Below, one piece after another: positions 32,185 to 41,940 of a DNA stretch of 64,000 nt. Made by a program: the position numbers and the translations under genes. This stretch comes from Gemmobacter caeruleus (GTDB lineage: Bacteria > Pseudomonadota > Alphaproteobacteria > Rhodobacterales > Rhodobacteraceae): NCBI RefSeq assembly GCF_008271655.1, contig NZ_VKKX01000055.1:40553-104552 (forward strand), given 5' to 3'. The first letter of the stretch is position 1. The number at the start of each line of letters is the position of its first letter. Under the pieces are notes generated by a model, which ran no database searches, was not told where the DNA came from, and saw only the letters and a program-made list of their open reading frames with translations.

Positions 32185-34516
32185 GAGTACGATAACAAAG
32201 GGCAGGGCAGGGCGGCTGATCCCGGCCAGCCCGAAGATCTATGCCCATCTGCCATACGTCATCGAGCTTGATGACGAGGTCGTCCGCACCCGGGACAATG
32301 CGCTCATGCTGTCACTTGAAGTGACGGGCATCGACGGCGTCACCTCCGGTGCGGCTTCGGTCTCAGCCCTTCGGGCAGGCTTCGCGCATCTCCTCGACAC
32401 GCTCGACGAGCGGTTCACCTTCTATCTGCACCGGATGATGCGACCAGCGGACACCGGCATCGTGCCCATCCATGGGCTCAGCTTTGCGGCCGACATCGAC
32501 AAGGCTTGGAGCCGGGAGCTCACCCGCCGCAACCTGCAGGACTCGGTGTTGATCCTGACAGTGGTTCGGCGACAAGTGGCCCCGCTGGCCGTTCCGTTCT
32601 TTGGCAGGGCTGCGGCCCGGGTCTGGGGCGAAGACACCGCCCGCCGTCTGGAGGAACTGCGCGAGGTGGCCTCCATCCTCGAGACCGGTCTTGGCATCAA
32701 GACCCGCCGGATGAAAATCAGCGATGGTAGCCTGGTTGGCTTCTACGCTTCGCTCCTGACCGGCGAGTTGCGGGACCACCCGCGCAGCCCGTACTGCCTC
32801 CTCGCGGAAGACGCCGCCGGTGCCTCCGTGCAGTTTGGCAAAAGTGTGGTCGAGATCGAAGAGGGGACACCCACCACAAAGCTTGCCGCCATCCTCTATG
32901 TCAAATCCTACGCCACCGCGACCTGGCCGGGCATGCTCGATGCGCTTGGCGCCGCGCAGGACACGATCATCACCCACAGCTACACCCCCATCGAGCGCGG
33001 CAGCATCGCCGAACGGGTGAAGCGCCGCGTGGCCCAAATGCGGTCGGCGGAAGACATCGCCGCCACTGTCGAGGCCCAGCTTTTCGAGGCAGCGGACAAG
33101 GCCGAAAGCGGCGCGCTTGGCTTTGGCGTGCATCAGATGACGATCACGGTCTTTGCCTCAAATGAGGCAGAGCTCGACTCAGAGGTCGCCCGCATCCGCG
33201 GTATCGCGCATCAGAATGGTATGCGGCTCGTGCGCGAGGTGACAGCGCTCGAAGCGGCGTTCTTCGCCATGCATCCCGGCAACATGGACTACCGGGCGCG
33301 CGACATGACAGTGTCGTCAATCAACTTCGCAGACATGGCGTCCCTCCACGCCGCCGATACCGGGACGGAGAAGGCGCGTCTCCCCTGGGCGACGCCGATC
33401 ACGGCTTTTCAGACGCTGCAGGGCTCATTGCACCGGTTCAGCTTCCATGAGCCGGGCGATCCGGCAGCGGAGCCGACCAATGGCCACACCCTCGTCCTCG
33501 GAAAATCCGGCGGAGGCAAGACCACGACCGTCGCCTTCCTTGCCGCCCAAGCGCAAAGGGCAGGGGGCCGGACGATCATCTTCGACAAAGAAGCTGGTCT
33601 CAAAATGGCCGTGCACGCCTTGGGCGGTCGCTATGCCGAAGTTCGCGCGGGACGTCCAACGGGCTTGAACCCACTCGCGACCGAGGCCGGAGAGCGCGGG
33701 GAAGCCTGGCTCCTCGACTGGCTGGTGGCACTTCTGGAAAGCCGATCCGGACCCATGACGCCCCTGCAATCCGAGGCTCTAAAATCCGCCATCGCCCAGA
33801 ACGGGAAGGCGCGCGAGGGTCTAAGGAACTTTCAGTCCTTCCAGGAACTCTTCGGCGATGTGGGCGACGGCCTCGATCTCGCGCAGCGCCTGCGCGAATG
33901 GGGACCGGATGGCCGCTATGGCTGGGTCTTCGGCGAGGCCAAAGAACCGGTGGTGGATTTCGCCAGCCATGACGTAACTGCCGTCGATCTCACCGAGATC
34001 CTCGATCTCGGCACCGAACGCACCGCGATCCTCGGCTATCTCTTCCGCCGCATCGAGATGCTGATCGAAGAAAAGCGCCCGACGCTGATCCTGATCGACG
34101 AGGCCTGGAAGGTCCTCGACGACGAGTATTTTGCGAAGAAGCTCGCCGAATGGCTGGTGACGGCCCGGAAGAAGAACGTCGTCGTCGTCATGATGACCCA
34201 ATTCCCGAGCCAGATCCGGGGTTCCAAAGCCCGGTCGATCCTCGAAGCGCTGCCAAACCAGCTTCTCTTCCCGAACGGCGAAGCGGCCTCGGCCGACTAT
34301 GACAGCTTCCGGCTGACCGATGGCGAGCTCGACTTCGTGCTGAACCCGATCCCCGGCCAGCGTCTGGTCCTGTCCCGCTCGCCGCGCGGTTCGACCGTTC
34401 TGAACGTCGATCTAAAGGCGCTCGGGCCTCTGCTGACGGCCCTCGGCGGCGGTCAGGCCGGGCTCAATGCCTTCGGCGCAGACTATGCCACGCGGCCCAA
34501 ATTCTGGAAGGAATAA
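32174..34516 (+). CDS. virB4: VirB4 ATPase
   Basis: Predicted 780 aa, normal for VirB4, the ATPase that energises pilus assembly and transfer. The N-terminal domain contains the CagE/TrbE-like region. The C-terminal RecA-like domain holds Walker A GKSGGGKTT near residue 444 and Walker B LILIDEAWKVL near 638, followed by VVVMMTQFPSQI. It overlaps virB3 by 11 bp. Confidence 0.93.
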   Translation: MFLESTITKGRAGRLIPASPKIYAHLPYVIELDDEVVRTRDNALMLSLEVTGIDGVTSGAASVSALRAGFAHLLDTLDERFTFYLHRMMRPADTGIVPIHGLSFAADIDKAWSRELTRRNLQDSVLILTVVRRQVAPLAVPFFGRAAARVWGEDTARRLEELREVASILETGLGIKTRRMKISDGSLVGFYASLLTGELRDHPRSPYCLLAEDAAGASVQFGKSVVEIEEGTPTTKLAAILYVKSYATATWPGMLDALGAAQDTIITHSYTPIERGSIAERVKRRVAQMRSAEDIAATVEAQLFEAADKAESGALGFGVHQMTITVFASNEAELDSEVARIRGIAHQNGMRLVREVTALEAAFFAMHPGNMDYRARDMTVSSINFADMASLHAADTGTEKARLPWATPITAFQTLQGSLHRFSFHEPGDPAAEPTNGHTLVLGKSGGGKTTTVAFLAAQAQRAGGRTIIFDKEAGLKMAVHALGGRYAEVRAGRPTGLNPLATEAGERGEAWLLDWLVALLESRSGPMTPLQSEALKSAIAQNGKAREGLRNFQSFQELFGDVGDGLDLAQRLREWGPDGRYGWVFGEAKEPVVDFASHDVTAVDLTEILDLGTERTAILGYLFRRIEMLIEEKRPTLILIDEAWKVLDDEYFAKKLAEWLVTARKKNVVVVMMTQFPSQIRGSKARSILEALPNQLLFPNGEAASADYDSFRLTDGELDFVLNPIPGQRLVLSRSPRGSTVLNVDLKALGPLLTALGGGQAGLNAFGADYATRPKFWKE

Positions 34517-34523
34517 TTACTAA

Positions 34524-34727
34524 ATGAAATCATTGTATTACATAACTTTGCTTATCGGACTCGGATGTTCTGGCCTCGCGGGCTGCGCTGAAGTGCCGAT
34601 CACCAAGACCAATTGCTGGGCCACCGCTGGTTCTACTGTGACGACTTCCACCAAGGGTGCAAGCCCGGATGCGGGCCTTGTCTCGCGTGGCAACACCTCG
34701 CCCGTCGATGTCATTCCCTGCCGCTAA
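34524..34727 (+). CDS. small lipoprotein, VirB7-like by position
   Basis: Predicted 67 aa with a lipobox (SGLAGC, lipidated Cys near residue 21) and a second Cys pair position (TNCW and near the C-terminus PCR). Position just after virB4 and its size fit a VirB7-type lipoprotein that stabilises VirB9, although VirB7 sequences are too variable for certainty. Its end overlaps the next gene by 20 bp. Confidence 0.55.
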   Translation: MKSLYYITLLIGLGCSGLAGCAEVPITKTNCWATAGSTVTTSTKGASPDAGLVSRGNTSPVDVIPCR

Positions 34728-35850
34728 ATCTTCCCGATCCGTTAGGGCGCTTGCCCTGATGGCGGCGGCGCTGCCGCTGGCGGCTTTTGCGCAAGGCGTG
34801 CCGATTGCCGACGGGAAGTCGATCATACAGCACAGCCTCGAGATCGCGCAGATGTCCTATCTGAGCGGTGCGCGGGAGCTCGAGGCCGACAAGAAGGCGC
34901 GGATCGCGGAGTTGCATCAGGAACAGCTCGATGCGCTCGACGCCACGCTGGCGATGATGACGGGCAACACACCATGGATCGGTGATCTGGAAGTGATCCC
35001 CGGAGCCGAGGCGGAAGTCCTCTATGATGTCGAGGACGACAGCCCCTATGCAGCGCGGCTGTTCGGAGATGGCAAGACCGGCATCGAGGAGATGATCGTC
35101 ACTACCGCGAAGAAGTACGCGGGCCATCCGGGCCTCGCGCGGGCCGGTCTCAACCCCGTCGAATTCCGCATCTGGTTCCAGAGCCTCGTGAAACAGGAAT
35201 CCGGGTTTTCCATCGGTGCGCGGTCACCCGTCGGCGCTTTCGGTCTGACGCAGATCATGCCCGATACCGCCCGAGGCCTCGGCATTTATCCGGCCTATTA
35301 CGACGACCCGATGCTGCAGCTTGATGGGGGTGCCCGGTATTTCCTGACCCAGCTCAACAAGTTCGGCTCGGTGCCGCTGGCCTTGGCGGCCTACAACGCC
35401 GGCCCCGGCAATGTCACGAAATACGGTGGCATCCCGCCCTTCAAGGAAACCCAGGACTACGTTGTCCGCATCACCGGGTTCTTCAACGCCTATGCATCAA
35501 AGATCAGCGGCATTGATCAGGTCGGCACCTTCGATCCGCGCGACATGGCGATCGCCACGGCTTCGAATGTCTCGGATGCCGGGCTGCACTATGGCATGGA
35601 AGCGAGCCTCGAGATCGAAGCCTCGCTGAAACGGCTCCGCGCAATCATCGAGAAGATCCCGACCACAAAGTCGGCCAAGGAAGCGCTGGATCTCAACACT
35701 TATGCCCGGGCCGAGGCCGTGCGGATCGCGCTGATGGTCGACCGAGTTAAGGCCGCAAGGATCAAGGTCGATCAGGCGCGCTACGCGCTCTGGATCGAGG
35801 CTTACGCCCGCGACGCAACATTCATCAAGGTAAAGGCTGGTTCCGAATGA
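34708..35850 (+). CDS. VirB5-like protein with an inserted lytic transglycosylase domain
   Basis: Predicted 380 aa. A signal peptide (to about residue 29, AFAQ) is followed by a helical part and an SLT transglycosylase domain around 140-270, with catalytic Glu in VKQESGFSIGA, GLTQIMPDTA and LAAYNAGPGNVTKYGG. The C-terminal third (about 300-378) resembles the end of the next protein, VirB5: both have an IPxTxxxKEAxDLNTxxxAE block and end in FIKV. Both mature proteins also start QGVP. It looks like a VirB5 duplicate carrying a muramidase. Start ATG 34708 is chosen for its signal. Confidence 0.8.
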   Translation: MSFPAAKSSRSVRALALMAAALPLAAFAQGVPIADGKSIIQHSLEIAQMSYLSGARELEADKKARIAELHQEQLDALDATLAMMTGNTPWIGDLEVIPGAEAEVLYDVEDDSPYAARLFGDGKTGIEEMIVTTAKKYAGHPGLARAGLNPVEFRIWFQSLVKQESGFSIGARSPVGAFGLTQIMPDTARGLGIYPAYYDDPMLQLDGGARYFLTQLNKFGSVPLALAAYNAGPGNVTKYGGIPPFKETQDYVVRITGFFNAYASKISGIDQVGTFDPRDMAIATASNVSDAGLHYGMEASLEIEASLKRLRAIIEKIPTTKSAKEALDLNTYARAEAVRIALMVDRVKAARIKVDQARYALWIEAYARDATFIKVKAGSE

Positions 35851-36644
35851 TCCCAAAGCGCATCCGGGGCGTCAGCGCCCTTCTCCTCACCGCATCCCTG
35901 GCGCTGCCGCTCCCAGTGGCGGCCCAAGGCGTGCCCACCATCGACCTCACCAGCATCGCCAAGATCGGCGAGGTGCTGACCGAGGCCAAGCTGCAGGTGC
36001 GCGAGATGATCGCCTCGAACCTGAAGCTCGACGAGCAGATCCTGAAGCAGATCGAACAGATCGCCACCCTGAAGGCGCAGCTCGACGCCCTTCGGAACGG
36101 GCTGACGCTGGAAGCCTTGGGCATTCCTGACCCCGACACCTTCTTTGACGACATCATGCCGGACGTGGCTGACCTGACGGGCGGTCTTATCGCTGCGAAG
36201 GACGGGAAGTACTCCCTGATGACCACCTCGGGCAAAGTCGGCGACAAGCCGGCCGGACAATATGTGTCCGACTTCTTCGCCTCGGTCGGTCTCGACGCGG
36301 CCACCGTCGACACGCTTTCGAAAAGCGAGGATCCGGGCGCAGCGCGGATTGGTACGCAGGCCAACACCGCCGCCTTCCTGTCGGCTGCGGCAGAAACCTC
36401 CTCCGTCAAGGCGTCCGAAAGCCTGGAACGGGTCCACGATCTCGTTCAGGAGATCCCGGACACCGAGGGGCTGAAGGAAGCCATCGACCTCAACACAAGG
36501 GTTACGGCCGAGCTCTCGATCGCCATGGCCAATATCTGGAACATGGAATCTGCCCAACTCATGGGAATGGGGGAAGCCGGTGTCATGGATGCCGCGACGG
36601 CCGCCGAGGAAGAGAAGTTCATCAAAGTGATCCGGAAGGAATGA
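35847..36644 (+). CDS. virB5: VirB5-type minor pilus protein
   Basis: Predicted 265 aa with a signal peptide (to about 27, VAAQ) and a largely helical, coiled-coil-prone mature protein. The segment LDEQILKQIEQIATLKAQLDALRNGL is followed by a middle region and a C-terminal helical part ending FIKVIRKE. This matches VirB5 proteins, which cap the pilus and contact the recipient cell. It overlaps the chimeric gene by 4 bp and shares its start (QGVP) and end with it. Confidence 0.75.
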   Translation: MIPKRIRGVSALLLTASLALPLPVAAQGVPTIDLTSIAKIGEVLTEAKLQVREMIASNLKLDEQILKQIEQIATLKAQLDALRNGLTLEALGIPDPDTFFDDIMPDVADLTGGLIAAKDGKYSLMTTSGKVGDKPAGQYVSDFFASVGLDAATVDTLSKSEDPGAARIGTQANTAAFLSAAAETSSVKASESLERVHDLVQEIPDTEGLKEAIDLNTRVTAELSIAMANIWNMESAQLMGMGEAGVMDAATAAEEEKFIKVIRKE

Positions 36645-37126
36645 GCATGGACAAGTTTCAAGGTAAGCCGTTCAGCGCGGCACTGATCCTGGCGACCCTG
36701 CTGGCGGGGATGGCCAGGGCCGAAACCCCTGCCCCGGCCGATCTGGTGCAGGAAGAGTCCTTTCTCGACGTCCTGCCGAAGGTCGTTTTGCCGGACGATG
36801 TCCAGCCGATCCCGGGTGCGGTGAACGAAGAGTTCCGCAACTGCGAGGCCCAGTGGCCGCCGGAATATGCCCTGAGCCAGAAAGGGCCGGAGGCACGCGC
36901 ATATCGGGATATCTATGGCTACGTGAAGGTGCGGAACGTGATCGCCACAAGCGACTGCACCTGTGCAGGGAAAGTTGCAGCCTGGTCCGACGTGGACCTC
37001 ATTGCAGCATCTATCCGCAAAGAAACCGGAACAGAGCCTCTGAGCTGGCAGGACACCAAGGCGGTCTTCGACGCCTCGAATGAGCTGTTTCCCATCGCCG
37101 AGACCATGTGTGGCGGTTCTTTCTGA
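36641..37126 (+). CDS. exported protein between virB5 and virB6
   Basis: Predicted 161 aa with a signal peptide (to about residue 28, ARA). Mature Cys occur in RNCEAQWPPEY, SDCTCAG and ETMCGG, four in total, suggesting disulfides. It overlaps virB5 by 4 bp and shares a TGATG overlap with virB6. I recognise no family. As a periplasmic protein in the heart of the operon it is probably a structural or accessory component of this secretion system. Confidence 0.6.
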   Translation: MSMDKFQGKPFSAALILATLLAGMARAETPAPADLVQEESFLDVLPKVVLPDDVQPIPGAVNEEFRNCEAQWPPEYALSQKGPEARAYRDIYGYVKVRNVIATSDCTCAGKVAAWSDVDLIAASIRKETGTEPLSWQDTKAVFDASNELFPIAETMCGGSF

Positions 37127-38124
37127 TGGACAGCGTCTCGACCATTCTGACGACTTTGGATGCGGCGATCACGGCGGCGGGCCAACGGTTTTTCGAAGCA
37201 ACGGCCAGCGCCGTCGGCCCGATCTATTCGAGCCTCCTTGCCCTCCTCCTCGTCATGGTCGGGATCAATGCCGCCCTCAACGTCTACCGGATCGCCATGC
37301 GCGATGCTGTGCAGCTCGCTTTCCGCATCGTGATGGTGCTGATGTTCGGTCTTACCTGGTCGAACTTCAGCCAGATCTATCAGGCCGCCAGCAATGGTCT
37401 GAGCGATCTGGCGCTGGAATATTTCCGCCTTGGCGGCAGCGGTGTCGCGACCTCCGCCACAGCAGCCATGGATGACATGGCCAACATGATGGCCGGGAAC
37501 GTCGATAGCGTTTCCTCTGCCATGTCCTCGATCATGCGGGGGTTCGTTGCCGCCATCCTCTATGTGGTCCTCGGCATCCTGATGGCGGTCTATGTTTTCA
37601 TCGTCGGCTTCGCCAAGCTGATGATCGCCTTCCTTCTGGGTGTCGCCCCGCTCGCCATCGGGGCCACGATCTTCGAGAAGACCAAAGGCATCTTCGAGGC
37701 CTGGCTCTCGGCGATGATCGGCTACCTGATGTACCCGGTTGCCTCCGCAGGGATCATCGTTGCCGTCGTGACCGTCGCGCATGATGTGTTTCGGAACGCA
37801 GATGCGGTCACCGATCTCGGCTCGATCCTCGGTTTCTTCGTCATCGTCTTTGTGGGCATCTTCGCCCTGAAGGCCATACCGAATGCCGTGACGCATATCA
37901 CCGGCCAGATCAGCCTCGCCAGCATCGCGCCCCAAGCCCTCCGGGTTGCGGGCAAGCCTCTCGAAAAAGCCAGCGACTATTCCGCCAGGCGCATGAACGA
38001 GTTCCGCTCAGGCTTCATGACCGGCAAGACCGAACATCACCATTTGCGCGATCAGGCGCGGTCGGATGCCGAGCGAGGCCATGCCGCCCGCATGCGGCTC
38101 GGCCAGTTCATCCGCGACAGCTGA
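37126..38124 (+). CDS. virB6: VirB6/TrbL-type polytopic channel protein
   Basis: Predicted 332 aa with about six hydrophobic helices (near 30-50, 60-80, 150-200 and 210-270). The C-terminus is hydrophilic and basic (MNEFRSGFMTGKTEHHHLRD). The layout is that of VirB6/TrbL, the inner-membrane channel. The ATG 37126 overlaps the preceding stop by 1 bp (TGATG). Confidence 0.8.
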   Translation: MDSVSTILTTLDAAITAAGQRFFEATASAVGPIYSSLLALLLVMVGINAALNVYRIAMRDAVQLAFRIVMVLMFGLTWSNFSQIYQAASNGLSDLALEYFRLGGSGVATSATAAMDDMANMMAGNVDSVSSAMSSIMRGFVAAILYVVLGILMAVYVFIVGFAKLMIAFLLGVAPLAIGATIFEKTKGIFEAWLSAMIGYLMYPVASAGIIVAVVTVAHDVFRNADAVTDLGSILGFFVIVFVGIFALKAIPNAVTHITGQISLASIAPQALRVAGKPLEKASDYSARRMNEFRSGFMTGKTEHHHLRDQARSDAERGHAARMRLGQFIRDS

Positions 38125-38171
38125 TCGAGCCACCGCCAGCCGCGCCAAACCCCATTTTCCGGAGCAAGACC

Positions 38172-38852
38172 ATGACAGGTTCACCCCCTGAATTGAGAAG
38201 TTTTCTCGAAGCCGAGATGTTCTTCGGTGTGAAGAAACGCGAACGCATCGCCTATGCCGTGGCGGGCGGCGGTCTCGCCATCGGCCTCATGGGGATGATT
38301 GCCGTCGTCTCCCTCCTGCCCCTGAAAGAGACAGAAGCCTTCCTCGCCATCGTCGACAAGGACACCGGCGTGGCCGAGCGGGTGGTCGCCGTCGAGAAGG
38401 CCGGAATGGAACAGGCCGAGGCCATCCGTCAAAGCCTCCTCTTCGCCTATGTCACCGACCGCGAAACCTATGACCAACACGACAACGAGGAACGGATCCT
38501 TCGTGCCTATACCTGGTCCGAGGCCAATGCGAAGGCGTCCCTCGTGGCGCTCTGGACCGAGGGGCATCCGAACTACCCGCCAAAGCTCTACGGCGAGAGT
38601 TCCAAGGTCCGGGTCGACATCCTCTCGATCACGCCGGTGACCGAGACCACAGCACAAGTCCGCTTCACCAAGACCTGGGTCTCGGATGGCGAGGGTATTC
38701 CGGACCGGGAAGGCAAGTTTACCGCGACCGTTACCTACCGGTTCGAGCCCACGAAACAGACCACACTCGATCTCGTCTGGCAAAACCCGACCGGATTCCT
38801 CGTCACCGATTATCGCCTCACATCCGAGGCCCTCACCCCTTCGGAAGGCTGA
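38172..38852 (+). CDS. virB8: VirB8 inner-membrane scaffold
   Basis: Predicted 226 aa with a short cytoplasmic N-terminus, one membrane helix (about 29-52) and a periplasmic NTF2-like VirB8 domain. Family features include QSLLFAYVTDRETYD near 95-108 and RFTKTW and the conserved NPTGFLVTDYRL near the C-terminus. It bridges inner and outer complexes. Confidence 0.87.
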   Translation: MTGSPPELRSFLEAEMFFGVKKRERIAYAVAGGGLAIGLMGMIAVVSLLPLKETEAFLAIVDKDTGVAERVVAVEKAGMEQAEAIRQSLLFAYVTDRETYDQHDNEERILRAYTWSEANAKASLVALWTEGHPNYPPKLYGESSKVRVDILSITPVTETTAQVRFTKTWVSDGEGIPDREGKFTATVTYRFEPTKQTTLDLVWQNPTGFLVTDYRLTSEALTPSEG

Positions 38853-38853
38853 C

Positions 38854-39570
38854 ATGACCCGACGCTTCACATTCCTCACGGCGGGTCTTGTGGCCAGCCT
38901 CGCGGCCCTGCCCGCCTTTGCCGAGACCGCCCCGAAATCAGGCAGCCATGATGCCCGGGTGACCTATGCCACGTATCAGGAAGGTCAGGTCTACCGGATC
39001 ACCACGCGGCTTCGGACCGTGACCCTCGTCGAACTGGGCGATGGTGAGAAAATCCAGTCCATCGCCATCGGCGATCTCGAAAGCTTCAAGATCGACAAAC
39101 TCGAGCGGTCGAACCTCTTCATCATCAAGCCGGTGGTGGCGGGCGCCACGACCAACCTGACGGTCGAGACCCAGAAGAACATCTATTTCCTGCAGGTGAC
39201 CGAAAGCGCGAAGGGCAGTCCGAACTATTCCGTGAAGTTCACGGTCCCGGGCAGCGCCCGGGCCACGTCGCCCGGAACCGACATTCCGGCGGCCCTGCCG
39301 ATGACCTACAAGGTCATGAAAAAGGGTAGGCGGCTCCCCGACTTCGCGCCAGTGTCGATCTCTGACGATGGGCGGAAGACCATCTTTGCCATCCCGCCTG
39401 GCGCGCCGATGCCGACAATCTTCCGGGCCGATGCCAAGGGGCAGGAATATTCGGTCAACTCCGCCGTGCGCGGCACCACGATCACCGTCAGTTCCCGTTC
39501 CGAACGCTGGGTCCTGCGCTACGGGGATGAGTATGTCTGTGTCACCGCGGTAGCGGGTGTCGGCCAATGA
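38854..39570 (+). CDS. virB9: VirB9 outer-membrane-complex protein
   Basis: Predicted 238 aa with a signal peptide (to about 22, FAE). The N-terminal VirB9 domain contains ARVTYATYQEGQVYRI, and the C-terminal domain contains MTYKVMKKGRRLPDFAPVSI and a FAIPPGAPMPTIF block typical of VirB9/TrbG. It would form the outer-membrane ring with VirB10. Overlaps virB10 by 4 bp. Confidence 0.87.
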   Translation: MTRRFTFLTAGLVASLAALPAFAETAPKSGSHDARVTYATYQEGQVYRITTRLRTVTLVELGDGEKIQSIAIGDLESFKIDKLERSNLFIIKPVVAGATTNLTVETQKNIYFLQVTESAKGSPNYSVKFTVPGSARATSPGTDIPAALPMTYKVMKKGRRLPDFAPVSISDDGRKTIFAIPPGAPMPTIFRADAKGQEYSVNSAVRGTTITVSSRSERWVLRYGDEYVCVTAVAGVGQ

Positions 39571-40889
39571 GTGAAGAAGATCAGGACGGCAAACTCGCCG
39601 CGCGCATGGCTCGTATGAAACCCTCCGAGCTCCCAAAACGCCGACGCGGCGTCAACCCCTACGCCCTCTCGGCAGTGACCGCCGTGGCGGGCGTCGGCGT
39701 TGGGGCCTGGCTTGTCCTCGCCGCACCGGAGGCCCCAGCGCCCTCACCCGCGCTCGAAACCGCCTCGGTCAGTGACTTCCAAGGAGCGCAAGGTGCCGAC
39801 GGTTTTTCAATCACGAAGGAAAAGCCGCAGATCGTCCCGGCCGTCCCGGATACTTCCGAAGCGGATCGGCTCAAGGCCGAGATCGAGGCGCTGAACGCCC
39901 AGATCGCCGATCTGAAAGCCAATCCCATAACCGTCACCGATGAGGCGGCGCTCGCCGATCTGAAAGCACAGGTCGCGGCCCTCGATACCGATGCCAAGGC
40001 GCGGGAGGCGGCTCTGTCCGACCTCGAACGCGAAAACATCCGGCTCCAGACCGAACTTGAAACCAAAGCTCTCGTCGAGGGTGACGCGGAGGCCGAAGCG
40101 GCCCGAGCCCGCGAAGAGGAACTGGCCCGCAAGCGCCAGGAAGCCGAGATGCTGAAAGAAGCCCAAATCCATTCCGACATGGTCGCGATGCGCTCTTCTA
40201 TGGATATGGGCGGGGAGTCGGGTGGCGCAGCCCCGGCGGCCGGTCCCGGAGGTGGAGGGGCCGCTGTCACGGGCGATGAGGCCTTCCGGCGCGCGGGGGC
40301 AAAATCGGCCGAGGTCCGGCAGGCGGAGGTGATCGCCAATCCCGCCTATACCGTGATGCAAGGCACCCTGATCGAGGCCTCGCTTGAAACCGCCGTCAGC
40401 ACCGGTCTTTCCGGCAACGTTGCCGCCATCGTCAGTCACGATGTCTGGTCCTTCGATATGTCCCGCGTCCTCATCCCACGCGGCTCCCGTCTCTTTGGCC
40501 GTTACGATTCCGAGGTCGATGCCGGTCAACGCCGGGTGCTGATCGCCTGGGACCGGATCGTGACCACCGATGGCCAATCCGTGGAACTCGCAGCCTACGG
40601 CACGGACCGCATCGGGCGCTCGGGTCTGCCCGGCAAGGTGCGCAACCACTTCCTGCAGCGCTTCGGCACCGCCGCCCTGATCTCAGTGATCGGGGCCGTC
40701 CCTGCCATCGCGGCCAGCCGATACGAAGGCGACGAGGTGGCATCCGACACTGCAGAGAGTGTCGGCAATGACCTTGGCGAGGCGGTGAATGATGTCATGG
40801 CCGATTATCTGCGCATCCCGCCGACGATCAGCGTCAATCAGGGGGCTGTCGTCATGGTCCGGGTCGACGCCGACATCGAGTTCTACTGA
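39567..40889 (+). CDS. virB10: VirB10 core-channel protein
   Basis: Predicted 440 aa. A short cytoplasmic N-terminus and membrane helix (about 31-50) lead to a long coiled coil rich in Ala/Glu/Asp (about 88-210), then a Gly/Pro linker. The C-terminal beta-barrel VirB10 domain contains VMQGTLIEASLETAVST, SRVLIPRGSRLFGRYD and a hydrophobic antenna near RFGTAALISVIGAVPAI. It links inner-membrane ATPases to the outer complex. Confidence 0.9.
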   Translation: MSEEDQDGKLAARMARMKPSELPKRRRGVNPYALSAVTAVAGVGVGAWLVLAAPEAPAPSPALETASVSDFQGAQGADGFSITKEKPQIVPAVPDTSEADRLKAEIEALNAQIADLKANPITVTDEAALADLKAQVAALDTDAKAREAALSDLERENIRLQTELETKALVEGDAEAEAARAREEELARKRQEAEMLKEAQIHSDMVAMRSSMDMGGESGGAAPAAGPGGGGAAVTGDEAFRRAGAKSAEVRQAEVIANPAYTVMQGTLIEASLETAVSTGLSGNVAAIVSHDVWSFDMSRVLIPRGSRLFGRYDSEVDAGQRRVLIAWDRIVTTDGQSVELAAYGTDRIGRSGLPGKVRNHFLQRFGTAALISVIGAVPAIAASRYEGDEVASDTAESVGNDLGEAVNDVMADYLRIPPTISVNQGAVVMVRVDADIEFY

Positions 40890-41875
40890 TGAGCTACCTC
40901 GATACCTATCTCGGGCAGCTCGACGCGGCACTCGCCGACCCGGCCGTCATGGAACTTGCGATCAATGCCGATGGCACGATCTGGGTGGAGCGGTCGGGGC
41001 AGATCCACATGGGCCCGAGCGGGCTTGCACCCCTGCCCGCGCGCTCGGTGCGCGATCTCGCCGCCCAGATCGCCAATTCGACCGCGAACACATTTACCGA
41101 AAGCGTGCCCCTCGTCTCGGCGGCGGTCCGCTACCGCGAACTGATGTTGCGCTGTCAGGTGGTGGGCACCCCCGCCGTCTCCGGCGGCACAGTCATTGGC
41201 ATCCGGGTGTTTCGGTCGCGGCAGGGGGACCAGAGGCGCGCACCGCGATCGTTCAGCTTCTTGCGCGGGCAAGAGAAATCCCTGGAAGAGGAGCGGCGGC
41301 TCATGGTCGCGGAAATCCGCGCCGGGTCGGAGGGGACTGATGTCAATGCCTTCCTCTTGCGTCTCGTCACCGAGCGGCTGAACGTCATCGTCTCGGGCGG
41401 CACCTCGACCGGAAAGACCGAGCTTGGCCGCAAACTTCTGGAGATGGTCGCCCCAGAAGAGCGCATCGTGACCATTGAGGATTCCCTCGAACTCCTGCCC
41501 GGTCAGCCCAATACCGTGAGCCTGATCGCGCAGCGTGACGAGGCCTCGCCTCGCTCGGCCGACAAGCTTCTGCAGGCGACCCTGCGTCTTCGGCCCGACC
41601 GGATCATCCTCGGCGAATTGCGCGGGTCCGAGGCCGTGACGTTTCTCGATGCGATCAACACCGGCCATTCCGGCTCTTTCACCACGCTCCACGCCCATTC
41701 GGCGCGCAAAGCCATGGACCGGCTGGCACTTCTCGTCATGGCGCAGGGCACCAAGCTCAGTTTCGCCGAGGTCATCCGTTACCTCGAGACCTCGATCGAC
41801 GTGATCCTGCAGATGGGCCGCCAGGGCGACCGCCGCGGGATCATGGAGATGTATTTCCCCGGGCTCGAGAACTGA
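40889..41875 (+). CDS. virB11: VirB11 traffic ATPase
   Basis: Predicted 328 aa of the VirB11/TadA-like hexameric ATPase family. Walker A is SGGTSTGKTELGRK near residues 169-182, the Asp box is TIEDSLEL, and the Walker B/His box region contains LRPDRIILGELRG and GHSGSFTTLHAHS. It overlaps virB10 by 1 bp and powers substrate transfer and pilus assembly. Confidence 0.92.
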   Translation: MSYLDTYLGQLDAALADPAVMELAINADGTIWVERSGQIHMGPSGLAPLPARSVRDLAAQIANSTANTFTESVPLVSAAVRYRELMLRCQVVGTPAVSGGTVIGIRVFRSRQGDQRRAPRSFSFLRGQEKSLEEERRLMVAEIRAGSEGTDVNAFLLRLVTERLNVIVSGGTSTGKTELGRKLLEMVAPEERIVTIEDSLELLPGQPNTVSLIAQRDEASPRSADKLLQATLRLRPDRIILGELRGSEAVTFLDAINTGHSGSFTTLHAHSARKAMDRLALLVMAQGTKLSFAEVIRYLETSIDVILQMGRQGDRRGIMEMYFPGLEN

Positions 41876-41940
41876 CGGGCTGCGGTCCCCGCCCCTCCCT
41901 TTCCTCTCTTGAACGGCCAGCGGGCCGAAAGGTTGCATTC

